Origin: Aculops lycopersici
Lineage: Eukaryota > Arthropoda > Arachnida > Trombidiformes > Eriophyidae
NCBI GenBank assembly: GCA_015350385.1
Contig: WNKI01000002.1
Coordinates: 3,568,457-3,632,456, forward strand
Direction: 5' to 3'
DNA length: 64,000 bases
Numbering within the stretch: the first letter of the stretch is position 1; each line of letters opens with the position of its first letter. Of the stretch, positions 45,352 through 55,029 are shown piece after piece. Below the pieces are notes generated by a model. It was given only the letters and a program-made list of their open reading frames with translations. It was not told where the DNA came from and did no database searches. The position numbers and the translations under genes were made by a program.

Positions 45352-47280
45352 TCAATACTGTGGTTGAATGCCTCCACTTGCTGCCTGTTGCATCATGTTT
45401 GCCGCTTGACTTGGTGGCATCGTTGTCGTCGTCGTCGTCATCGGGTAGGACGGGTGATAGTCTATGGCGTTTGTTGTTGTTGTTGTTGATGCTACGGCAT
45501 TAACATAAGTACTGCCATCTTGCATGCCATAAGCTGCCGGAGTTTGTGGCCAATTAGTAATTGGTTGTTCAATATTAGTTGCACCTGTTGCTATTGGATC
45601 TCTGACAGTTGGTACCAACGACGACGACGACGAGTAGGTAGCTGGTTGCTGGTGGTAGTGCGGAAATTGGTGGTCAGTTGGGGACACTTTTGTGCTTGTG
45701 CTGTAATCATAGCCGCTTGCTGGCCAATGATGGTAGGTGTGATAGTGATTTGAGTATGACTGTGCACTAACAGGTGGCTGAGTGGGAGCCACGTAGTTGC
45801 CTGTCTCTGTGTAATTGATTGTTGCACTATTGTTGCTACAGAATTGGTCGTATCCATTTGTCACCTGTTGATCGCTTTGACTTGTTATCTCAACCAGATT
45901 GTGGTTTGGATAATTGAGCTGCTGATAGTTGGCGATTGGATTCTCGTAAGTGGATGGCGGAGGATAACATTTGCTGTTCATATTCCCACTGTTGTATTGG
46001 TGCCCACTGCTACCTGTTGAGGCCATAGTTGCAACCGTAAAATCAGTTGCCTCGCCAGTTGTTGCCACTGCCGTGGTGATATCACTTGCTATCGTATTGC
46101 TCATCGCCGGTATTGTTGCCGTGGCAGTAGGAGTGGCAGTGGTCGTCGTCGTTATCGGTGGCTGCGGTGCTGGAGACACTGGGGTCCGGTGACCTCCACT
46201 GGGCCGGCAGTTGACTAAATCCTGTTCACTTGCCACAGGTGGTCGCCAAGTTTCAGTTTGATCAATAATCTGGTAGGTCCTCAGGTACTTGACTCGATTT
46301 GGGGGCTTAGGTTTGATTGGCTTCTCAGAGTTGGCCACTTGTTGCTGCTGCTGATTGCCACCTAAAAGCTGAGTATCGCCGCCCGCCGGCTCCTGCCTCG
46401 ATTGATGAGATTCCCGTCGATTGCATCCCGAGTGTCCGTCTCGGTTACCATTCTCGTCGTCGGCGTCCTCGTCGTCAGCACCCCCCTCTGAGGGTTTGGT
46501 GGTGTTAACATTGACACCTGATGAGAGCAAGAGAGCATTATGGCGCCTCGGTTCGCGCGGTCCGTCCACTGTAACCTTGATCGCCTTTTGGTAGGTGGCA
46601 ACAAGTGGCGGCTGAGTGGCCACTGTAATGGTTAGCGAGAAGCTCTTTCCTCTACCTGAGCGACCAACAAATCGGAGATCATTAAACTTGGCCACCTGTG
46701 CCTTCATTATGGCACTCGGATTTCGAATGTCGCCGCAACAATTCTCGTCGTTGCCCGCCTTAATTGTAACCACGGTGCCATCGGGTATCTCGCTCAATGC
46801 CACCACCTTGAACGTGGAGGGCAACGTTTTGTTTGACCTCCAATGAGTGGGTAGTGCGGAGCAAATCAAATTTGGACTCCCTGTTCTCACGAGCTCACCT
46901 GAGTACTCGCTAAGTAGTTGGTTCAGCAAACGCTCGCCGTGAAAGGATGAGTAATCATTGTTGCTGTCATTGCTGCAACTACCACTACTAATGCTACTAC
47001 TGTTCCCATTTGCCTGATTGCCACTTGCAAAACTGGCATCTTCCTCTTGATTCGAATCGCCGCCACTGATTTTGACGCCGCCACATGAATCTGAATGACT
47101 ATGATGTGTGTGGTTGTTGTAATGATGATGATTCAGGTGGTTTTGAGTTGTTGTGGTTGTCATGCTGCCGTAGCTGCTGTTGTCCTGCTGAATATTGTTA
47201 TTCTGATCGTAATCTGACTTGGACGATGGAATCATGTAACCACCTGTTTGGGGCGCCGAGTTGTTGACGCTTGCCAACAT
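45352..47280 (-). CDS. Runx: Runx-family transcription factor (Runt domain)
   Basis: Nuclear DNA-binding factor that works with CBF-beta at TGTGGT-type sites. The frame encodes 642 residues in one exon. The Runt domain spans about residues 119-246: GELVRTGSPN, then ALPTHWRSNKTLPSTFKVVA, AGNDENCC, FNDLRFVGRSGRGKSFSLTI and VTVDGPREPRRHN, with the DNA-contacting Arg residues of RFVGRSGRGK kept. The N-terminus is Asn/Ser/His-rich. The C-terminal half is Thr/Ser/Gln/Tyr-rich and probably transactivating. The protein ends GGIQPQY, so the usual VWRPY Groucho-recruiting tail is absent unless supplied by an exon I cannot see. Upstream lie an (in-sense) GAC repeat and a long GA tract. Confidence 0.96.
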   Translation of the reverse strand: MLASVNNSAPQTGGYMIPSSKSDYDQNNNIQQDNSSYGSMTTTTTQNHLNHHHYNNHTHHSHSDSCGGVKISGGDSNQEEDASFASGNQANGNSSSISSGSCSNDSNNDYSSFHGERLLNQLLSEYSGELVRTGSPNLICSALPTHWRSNKTLPSTFKVVALSEIPDGTVVTIKAGNDENCCGDIRNPSAIMKAQVAKFNDLRFVGRSGRGKSFSLTITVATQPPLVATYQKAIKVTVDGPREPRRHNALLLSSGVNVNTTKPSEGGADDEDADDENGNRDGHSGCNRRESHQSRQEPAGGDTQLLGGNQQQQQVANSEKPIKPKPPNRVKYLRTYQIIDQTETWRPPVASEQDLVNCRPSGGHRTPVSPAPQPPITTTTTATPTATATIPAMSNTIASDITTAVATTGEATDFTVATMASTGSSGHQYNSGNMNSKCYPPPSTYENPIANYQQLNYPNHNLVEITSQSDQQVTNGYDQFCSNNSATINYTETGNYVAPTQPPVSAQSYSNHYHTYHHWPASGYDYSTSTKVSPTDHQFPHYHQQPATYSSSSSLVPTVRDPIATGATNIEQPITNWPQTPAAYGMQDGSTYVNAVASTTTTTNAIDYHPSYPMTTTTTTMPPSQAANMMQQAASGGIQPQY

Positions 47281-47554
47281 CTTCCTCTCGCCACTTTGAT
47301 AGCCCCAATAACTTTGATAGCTCTAATTAAATAGTTGCACGGGCACCTGTCTTGTTTCCATCTTGCCAATAACCTATAAGACGTGAAATACGCCAACTCA
47401 AGTGCTGGACAAAATCTCTCGTCGAGGAGCTACGTTAAAATTGGAGAAAATCCGTCCGATTTCCAAGCAGTGTGTCGATGGCTTTGCGCCGTAACAATCG
47501 AACTTGTCCAACAAAAACTGACCAGTTCGCCGGCGTTAGTCTCTCGATCGTTAA

Positions 47555-47555
<1 letters not shown>

Positions 47556-47600
<45 letters not shown>
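47556..47600. repeat. (GTC)15 microsatellite upstream of Runx
   Basis: Forty-five bases of GTC on the plus strand (GAC in the Runx sense), starting 276 nt upstream of the Runx start codon. Confidence 0.9.
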
Positions 47601-47602
<2 letters not shown>

Positions 47603-48079
47603 GTTTGACTTGAATGCGCCGACAGACACTGTGATCGGATTGCCTCGCTCTCAACCTGTTGAGTCGAGAGATCGATAGACACAGAGAAGTGGACACAAGC
47701 GCACGAAATACAATTGGCCAGCAATTTGTACACCTGCTGTTGCTCCCGTCGACGAGTATGATGTAACGCGCGCGCAACAAGTTATTGGATTAGATCCACT
47801 TGAATGACTACTCTAGAATTGAGTTATCTCTCTCCCTCTCTATTCTCTAGCAATGTTTTGCCGGCTACTGTAAGCCAGCCAGTCGAATTCTTGTTGTCAT
47901 GAACTAGAAAACTTTGATACTCCCTATTGCTGTTCCTTTCGGCTTCTATTACTATCTTCCTCTCTATTTTTTGCTCATTGTTGCCCGACTCGGCCATTCA
48001 AAGTCCCCGATGTTCATTTTTGATTTTCTCTTCATCTATTCAATCCAATCCAATCCAATTCAATTCTCTCTTTTCTTCT

Positions 48080-48336
<257 letters not shown>

Positions 48337-49130
48337 TCTGCATTCCAATTGTTGTGCAGCACTGGCAGTCTTATTTGTTGTACTTGTTGATTTGTGGAGA
48401 CACTAGTAGCAGTAGTAGTAGTAATAGTCGTCGTGCCTCTGTTGTCATTATCCTTCTCACGAGCTTCCAATTTTCCAATAAAATCCAACGACTAAAATGG
48501 CCGCGCTCTTTGTCGTTCCATGGTTATCAATTCTGTAGCAATCGCAATCGTCGCTTCTCTCTCGCCAGATCCCCCGATTGACTCTCAAGGTTTGCTGTCA
48601 ACCTCCCTGTTTGCTCTTTCAGTAGACACCTGTTGGCTACTACGACTAACTCTCTGTCTTATAGATTGGACGTTCTGCCGACCATCTTACCTTAAAAACT
48701 TGATATTATTTGCTTTCAAAAAAGTCAACTAAACAACTAACCCTAAGTAGCAGTTGAAGCACCCACTTGTTTGCGCTTTACTCACGAGTTGATGAGCACC
48801 TGTTGACTAGACTTGCTTGTTAGTGTAGCTATCTCGCTGGCTACCTACTGTCAGTTGAACTTAGAGAAGTCGGTGTCAGTTTATCAAGTCACCCGCTGCT
48901 TGAACGGAAAAGACATTTAATACACCTATTCTATAGTGAGAAGAAAAATATTTCTTCATATCAACTCGCTCGCTTGCTCTCTTTGCTCTATCTGGAGTCG
49001 GAAGATAAGGAAACCCGATGCATAATTGCTAATGTTTGCGCGCTCAACTCTCGACTAGCTAATTGTATGAGAAAAAATCCATCTCTAATAGAGCTCAACG
49101 GACTTTTTTAAACAGGCGACTCACTTGTCA

Positions 49131-49282
49131 ACCTGATGAAGCTCGACGGTGTTGTTGTTGTCGCTGTCTTTATCATCTCCTTTAAAAGTTTCATCCAAGT
49201 CTCGCATTATATTTGATATTTTCAACAGGTTAATGGCTGCTTGAGTGCTAATTGCAAGTGCATAAAAGTTTACAAGTTTCAT
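49131..49282 (-). CDS. Candidate first exon of a small secreted peptide
   Basis: Minus-strand ATG at 49282 opens a short frame, MKLVNFYALAISTQAAINLL, resembling a signal peptide, then an acidic stretch (DLDETFKGDDKDSDNNN). The frame runs into a strong splice donor (GTGAGT) just before a stop near 49121. No acceptor exon was identified. It may be chance, or the start of a small secreted protein. Confidence 0.2.
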
Positions 49283-49969
49283 CTTCTCTCGCTTAGCATG
49301 CAGCAGCCGATTCAAAACTAGACTAATTTTTGAAACTAAAGTTGCAAGAGACACTAGAGAGAGAAAGAGACACCAAAGAGGCTAAGCAAATTGCATCTCT
49401 AGAACCGAACCATGAAGAAGAGAAGCTGTAAATGAGCTGAATCTTTGGCGTGGGAATTTGTTCAAGCTAAGAGTTGGAAGAATCTCTACGCTCGTCTAAT
49501 AATAACAACGGCGTTAACATCCAACAGAAACTCGTAGTCCACTTGTTGCTCTTACCTGTCGCCTCTCCACTCACACGCTTTTCATGTCCCCTCTTCAACT
49601 CTTATGATTGTCCGCTTTACGTAATGAAAGAAGCGCGCAGGTAGCATCTCTGCGCCGTCTCATGATTATTAGCCGGCTTCGAGGCGTAGAGGAGATGCGC
49701 GCCAGGTGAGTGGGTTCATCTAATGATCGAGTTTACTGTTAGCCAAGTTTTACAGTCCCACCTACCGACCCAGACCAGGCACATTACCGATCTAATGAAT
49801 CCATAAATTAGAATAGCATCAAATTAGAAAGTCTACACACCTCTCGAACCCAGACTTTTGTGTTAATATGTAAAGTTGTTTTATTCGCTTCCCTAATGAT
49901 CTCATCAAAATCATTATAATCATTTCACTTTTCTACTAGATACATTCAACTTAAACTTTCGGTCGTTTC

Positions 49970-52798
49970 TTAATCTCTTTCCCTGTTATCGTTTCTGTTG
50001 TGCCTCTGACGACGGTCATCTCGGTCGCCACGGTCTTGGTTCCTGTCACCGCCCCCGCGTCCCCTATATGGCCTATCCTGGTTCTTATCAAAGTTTCTAG
50101 GGCCTCTTTCATTTCCATACTGTTTGTGCTCCGAAACTCTGACATTCTGATCAACCAAGTAGTTGATCTTCTCGGCCATTTGCAAGGCTAATCCTTGCAG
50201 TCTAGATGGTTCAGTTCTGTGCATTACTATCGACTGGGTTGGCTCATCCAACGAGGCCATCAGCTCCTCATTGATGATCATCTTACTCACAATACTGTGC
50301 ACAGTTGACTTCTCCAAATCAAACATGCTTGCTAAAACTGACATCGAGATTGAATCATAGACATTACTATATGTGAACAGGTATGCCCTTAGAGATCCCT
50401 CGCGAATCTTCTCCTCCAACATAGTTCTGACAGAGTCTGGTTGATGGAACAAATTCCATACCTTCATGTTAACCTTCTCATTGATGATCAAATCTCGACA
50501 GGACTTCCAGTTTCCTACACGCATGGCCTTAGATGCAGCGACAACATGCTCACGTGTTGTCTCGGGTAGACCAACAAGTGGTTGCTCCTCGCTCTTTCTG
50601 AGTTGATTGTAAAATAACCTACTGATCATCTTCTTCCTGACGCTAAATTCATTTGCTGCAACATCAGGAATCTCCAATAACATTGAGGAAACTAAGTAAA
50701 CACATTCAAGTAAATCCAAGTTAATGTGTTTGTGGAAGGGTATCTGTCTGCGTCTCTCCAATCTCTCTTGCTCTGCTGTTCTCTCTTGGTGACGCAATGG
50801 CAAACCCTGGGCTAGTAGTTCTCTGGCTTTACCTAGGATTTGAATATCCAATAGGGCAGCATGGGCATCAGCGATGAATCCCTTGCGGAACCCACAAAGA
50901 CCTAATTGAACTAAAGCGCGGTTGTACATAACTTGCAATGGGATGTCAGCCTTGCCGATGTTTCCTTGCAAGTGTGACATCAACATCAAGTCTCTGGCCT
51001 CAAAGTAGTTGTCGTGCAAAGCCAGGTGGTAAATGTGAGAAAGAATGGCTTGTGTGGTTGCTCTTTGAGTGGTGTCGTTTGCATAAATGTATTTGCAAAG
51101 TCTATTCATCACATCAGCACTTGTATCTGTAATAATCTCTTCCTCTGCACCCTCAGCACCTTTGTCCTTAATGACAATCTCTACTTGTCTAAATCTAGGG
51201 TCGTTGACATTACTCTTGTGTCTCATTCTCTCAGCTTGCTGCATTTGCTTGATAACCTTGGCATCAAACTTGTAGTAAACATGGTCAATTTTGAGCAGGT
51301 AGACACGGCACAAATCTCCTGGTTGCTTGTTTTTCATATCGGATTCATAGTACGCTTGCATTCTATCGATGATCTTGCAAACTGCCTTCTCATACTTCAA
51401 CCTCTCGACATATTCTGGGGTGTGGGCATCACTAGCTTGCAGTAGTTTCAAAAACTCAGCGTCCATTCTCTCGGCAAGGGCGACAGGGCTTCCGTTTAGC
51501 ATGTATGGCGATGACTCATAGTTTTCCTCTTCCTCGTCAATAGATTCATTGACGATCAAATCTGGGTTACCTTGCAAGATGTCAATCAGGAGATTAATGT
51601 ATTTGAGTAACTCATCCCAAACACTAATCTTGATGTGTTCCAAAACTGAAGGATTGTACTCGAGGAGAGATGAGATGAGACCAAGAATGATACGCACTTC
51701 AACAGCTGGACCTAAATGGTATTGACGGACAATGTTGAGAAGCTCAAGTAACATTTCAGTCTGGTCACTTCTGTCGGCTCTCTTCTTGCCACGCATCGCC
51801 AAAACTTCGACCAACTTTTTGAGGACATTCGAGTGATTGATTTCGCTTTCCTTTGCAAACATCTTGGGCTTCTCTGAGGCAGAGACAGAGCCTCTGACTG
51901 GCTCCCATCCCTTCTCCTCATCCTCTTCGGCCTTCCTCTTTTCCTTGGTCTTTGCTGGCTTCTCCTTCTTAGGTCTCTTCGAAATAGCCTCTTTATCTTC
52001 CTTGTCATCAGTTTTCTTCAAGAAACGTGCGGCCAAGTTACCATCGTACTTCTCATCATCTGAACTCAATGAACTGTCGCTGTCTGATGATCCCCAGTCG
52101 GTTTCAGATTCGTCATCCGAACCTGCAGCTGCCTTGGGTTTGGATGGTTCTTTGGCAGCAGCAGCCGGTGCCTCACCAGAGGGTTTCTTGACAAAGTCGA
52201 CATCGTCGATGCTCTCGTCGTCTGAGTCAGAATCACTATCATCTGAGGCTGACTTTTCGCCTGCAGACTCAACGTCGTCCTCGTTGTCAGGTTGCTCTCT
52301 GTAATCATCGATTTCTGATTGAATAGTTTTGTTGTATTTGCGCAACTTCTGACGAAGAGATGACAACGATTTGGAGTTGTTCTTGTTCATGTTCTTGCGA
52401 CGCTCACGATCCTCCCAGCATTGCTCGACAAAATCCTCTAGCTCAACGAGACATCTAACCATGTATCGTGGAGTCTTGCCATCCCATTCCTTGTCGAGGA
52501 TAGTCTTAACTTTGGCATATTTGCGCGTTAACTCTTCGAAGTCCGGTAGGATTTTAGTGAAGTCTTTGACCTTCTTCTTGTTCTTGATCGATTTGATGAG
52601 TTCATGTAATTGCTCAGAATGCTTGTCCTTAGCCGATTTGACCTGGCGCTTGGTCTCTTCCTCCTCATCATCGCTGAAGTCATAGGCACTTGCAGCTGCA
52701 AGACCTCCAGCTACTGGTCTCTGCTGGACTGCCTCTGTCTCTCCCTCGGAGGAATCCGATTCAGAATCTGAGAATGCCTTGAAGAATCTGCTACTCAT
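49970..52798 (-). CDS. eIF3c: Eukaryotic translation initiation factor 3 subunit C
   Basis: Core subunit of the eIF3 complex that bridges the 40S ribosome with eIF1, eIF5 and eIF2 during start-site scanning. The 942-residue single-exon protein begins with the hallmark MSSRFFKAFSDSESDSSEGE. It continues with acidic Ser/Asp blocks mixed with Lys-rich segments to about residue 300. The helical eIF3c N-domain (VLKKLVEVLAMRGKKRADRS onward) and a PCI domain (about 640-830, including SMSVLASMFDLEKSTVHSIVSKMI) follow. The tail is rich in Arg, Gly, Asn and Asp. The length matches the animal family. It starts 488 nt from the divergent Upf3 gene, so the two may share a promoter region. AATAAA (minus) at 49880-49885. 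Confidence 0.98.
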   Translation of the reverse strand: MSSRFFKAFSDSESDSSEGETEAVQQRPVAGGLAAASAYDFSDDEEEETKRQVKSAKDKHSEQLHELIKSIKNKKKVKDFTKILPDFEELTRKYAKVKTILDKEWDGKTPRYMVRCLVELEDFVEQCWEDRERRKNMNKNNSKSLSSLRQKLRKYNKTIQSEIDDYREQPDNEDDVESAGEKSASDDSDSDSDDESIDDVDFVKKPSGEAPAAAAKEPSKPKAAAGSDDESETDWGSSDSDSSLSSDDEKYDGNLAARFLKKTDDKEDKEAISKRPKKEKPAKTKEKRKAEEDEEKGWEPVRGSVSASEKPKMFAKESEINHSNVLKKLVEVLAMRGKKRADRSDQTEMLLELLNIVRQYHLGPAVEVRIILGLISSLLEYNPSVLEHIKISVWDELLKYINLLIDILQGNPDLIVNESIDEEEENYESSPYMLNGSPVALAERMDAEFLKLLQASDAHTPEYVERLKYEKAVCKIIDRMQAYYESDMKNKQPGDLCRVYLLKIDHVYYKFDAKVIKQMQQAERMRHKSNVNDPRFRQVEIVIKDKGAEGAEEEIITDTSADVMNRLCKYIYANDTTQRATTQAILSHIYHLALHDNYFEARDLMLMSHLQGNIGKADIPLQVMYNRALVQLGLCGFRKGFIADAHAALLDIQILGKARELLAQGLPLRHQERTAEQERLERRRQIPFHKHINLDLLECVYLVSSMLLEIPDVAANEFSVRKKMISRLFYNQLRKSEEQPLVGLPETTREHVVAASKAMRVGNWKSCRDLIINEKVNMKVWNLFHQPDSVRTMLEEKIREGSLRAYLFTYSNVYDSISMSVLASMFDLEKSTVHSIVSKMIINEELMASLDEPTQSIVMHRTEPSRLQGLALQMAEKINYLVDQNVRVSEHKQYGNERGPRNFDKNQDRPYRGRGGGDRNQDRGDRDDRRQRHNRNDNRERD

Positions 52799-53286
52799 CT
52801 TGGATTTAAATATGTGGATCTGTGATGTGATCTAATTTGTTAATATAGATTATTGTTGTGGTTTATAAATATGATAAATTATGTAAATAGAAGAGGTCTC
52901 ACACATTGATGACCAGTTGTCAGCATGATGGTGAACAGGATGCCGGGCAGCGTGAAAACAAGCGCAATGCACAGTGATCATGCTTGCATCGTGCTGGAAT
53001 ATTGCGCGCGAAATTCAAGTATCCCGTTTCTTGCTCATGTTTTCGCTGCTCTTCAAATTGAATAGTACGCTCAATTTTTATCATCAAACCAAAACAACAT
53101 ACAATTGTTGGACTTAGGTGATATATTAGATTGAACGATTTCGAGGAACTTGAATTAACATCGAACATGTGAATAAAATTTATAGCCTCTCTATTGAGTT
53201 TGAAATAACATCCAGGTGCAATCTATCATCTTTGGCACCAATGTACCAAGTGAAAGTAACCAGAGGACACGAGAATACAAACGTCC
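52799..53286. promoter_or_regulatory. Putative bidirectional promoter between eIF3c and Upf3
   Basis: The 488-nt spacer separates the start codons of two divergently transcribed housekeeping genes. No TATA box stands out. The assignment rests on geometry only. Confidence 0.4.
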
Positions 53287-53895
53287 ATGGCCGACAACAA
53301 GATTATTGTTAGGCGATTGCCACCAACCATGAGTGAGGACGAATTCTTGAAACATGTAGCTCCATTGCCAAAACACGACTACTTCTGTTACTTCGAAGCG
53401 AGCTCTGGCCTCGGACCCTACTCATTCAGTCGAGCCTACATCAACTTCTGTGATCACGATGAGATGTCTATCTTTCGCGAGCGATTTGACAACTACATAT
53501 TCCTCGACAAGGATGGACACGAATATTCCGCAGTTGTGGAGCAATCCTTGTGGCACAAAAGTCCCAAGAATGGTCCATTCTTCTTAAGAAATGATAATCA
53601 TTCTACCGAAACCAAATCATCCTCTGAAGAGTCGAAGGTTGGTAAGGTAGACATCTACAACGACGGCGACTTTTTGGAGTTCATAGATAAACTACAGGCC
53701 CAAAAGAAGAAGCCTCGCCAATCTCCTATTCAAGTACTAGAGTCTAACCTGGAAGAGGTAACAAACAAATCAACAAGTAGTAGTAAATCGCCAAGTAGCA
53801 GCCAGGGCAAGAGTAGCGACAAGAAAGTGATCACACCATTGATGAGTTATATAAATAAGAAGCGAAGCATGAAAGGTAACAGGAGAACTAGATAA
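53287..53895 (+). CDS. Upf3: Nonsense-mediated decay factor Upf3, short form
   Basis: Upf3 binds Upf2 through an RRM-like domain and couples exon-junction complexes to nonsense-mediated mRNA decay. Residues about 4-105 match the Smg4/UPF3 domain: KIIVRRLPPTMSEDEFLKHV, YFEASSGLGPYSFSRAYINF, and EYSAVVEQSLWHKSPKN. After an acidic stretch the protein ends with TPLMSYINKKRSMKGNRRTR, like the TPLL-Y-K motif found mid-protein in larger UPF3 proteins. At 202 residues it is less than half of typical animal UPF3 and has no visible C-terminal exon-junction binding motif. A weak donor/acceptor pair (53876 with an AG at 53919) could extend it only by about 14 residues. The start ATG is in good context. 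Confidence 0.92.
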   Translation: MADNKIIVRRLPPTMSEDEFLKHVAPLPKHDYFCYFEASSGLGPYSFSRAYINFCDHDEMSIFRERFDNYIFLDKDGHEYSAVVEQSLWHKSPKNGPFFLRNDNHSTETKSSSEESKVGKVDIYNDGDFLEFIDKLQAQKKKPRQSPIQVLESNLEEVTNKSTSSSKSPSSSQGKSSDKKVITPLMSYINKKRSMKGNRRTR

Positions 53896-53951
53896 CTTTT
53901 GTTATGTGTTTTTGCCTAGTTGCAGAATCTTGTAGTAGATTGAGTTATAAA

Positions 53952-54479
53952 TCAGTAACGAAATAGAGTAAAATATGGAGTATCACCAAGCTTCTTTTTT
54001 CCATTCAGAGCCCCGAGTTCGATGACAACTCCCATGACGGTCACCTCGGATCCGCTCATTTCTACCAACTTCTTAGCTGCCTCCAATGACCCGCCGGTGG
54101 CAATGAGATCGTCGATGACAAAGCACTTGCTCCCCTTCGGTAGCGCATCCTTTTGGATCTCCAGTGTATCCTTTCCATATTCGAGTTCGTATTCAACAGT
54201 GTAGAGGTCGCCAGGTAGTTTTCCCCTCTTTCTGATGAGCTCAAAGGGTAACTTGAGCTTCTGTGAGACATAGGCTCCCAAGATGAAGCCCCTCGATTCC
54301 ACTCCGAGTATTCTGTCAAATTGGTACTTGCTTGCCTCCTGGCAAATGAGCTCGAGCATTCCATCTCGAAGTTGGTGATCTCGATAAATTGGCGTCAGGT
54401 CCCTAAAGAGAATACCTTTCTTGGGAAAATCTGGATATGCTTTGATACAAGACTCGATTTGTTTGAGTTTGTTGGCCAT
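53952..54479 (-). CDS. Aprt: Adenine phosphoribosyltransferase
   Basis: Purine salvage enzyme converting adenine and PRPP to AMP, cytosolic. The 175-residue single-exon protein has the family's usual length. Motifs: YPDFPKKGILFRDLTPI at the N-terminus, GVESRGFILG, the hood-region RKRGKLPG, and the PRPP-binding loop VIDDLIATGGSLEAA near residue 123. All catalytic elements are present. It converges on Upf3, with 56 nt between the two genes, so their transcripts probably overlap. Confidence 0.98.
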   Translation of the reverse strand: MANKLKQIESCIKAYPDFPKKGILFRDLTPIYRDHQLRDGMLELICQEASKYQFDRILGVESRGFILGAYVSQKLKLPFELIRKRGKLPGDLYTVEYELEYGKDTLEIQKDALPKGSKCFVIDDLIATGGSLEAAKKLVEMSGSEVTVMGVVIELGALNGKKKLGDTPYFTLFRY

Positions 54480-55029
54480 GTTGACTACTTGATTGAGGGA
54501 CCTAAAAATGGTGGACCTTAGAAATTCATTGATCAGTTCAGGGTTGTAGAAATAGTTAATATATAGAGAAAAGTTTTGTTTGATCTAGGAGAAACAGGTT
54601 GCCACACTTTTACCACCAATATTGCACATGCAACGTGACTCTACTGGTGTTTTTGCTTCTAGCGCGCACTAATTGGTGAAATATTATTTCGAGAGAGATT
54701 AGATCAAGAGAATAAAAGTAGGAGAAAAAAGATTTAGTTATACTCCATAAGTTTTAATCTTTAATGCTAAGCCTTAAATGACAGATCATTAGACTTTCTC
54801 CTTATGATAATGTTCTCGAATCAAATTATCCTTGTATTTTTCCTCTGAACTTTTATAGATACTCTATCCCATTGTTTGCCCTGCTTAGCGAGTGTAGCTA
54901 AAATACTAGTGATATTGTATGTCGGGTGCCAGGCACTGTATCTGTCTCGAACAATACAAACCTCAACCTCAACCACAACAACAACCGCAAAAACGACAAC
55001 AGGCGATTGCTAGTTCCACTCTCTCTAGT
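54480..55029. other. Spacer between Aprt and the Ala/Gly/His-rich gene
   Basis: AT-rich region holding the Aprt promoter and the 3' flank of the next minus-strand gene. Nothing else is supported. Confidence 0.5.
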
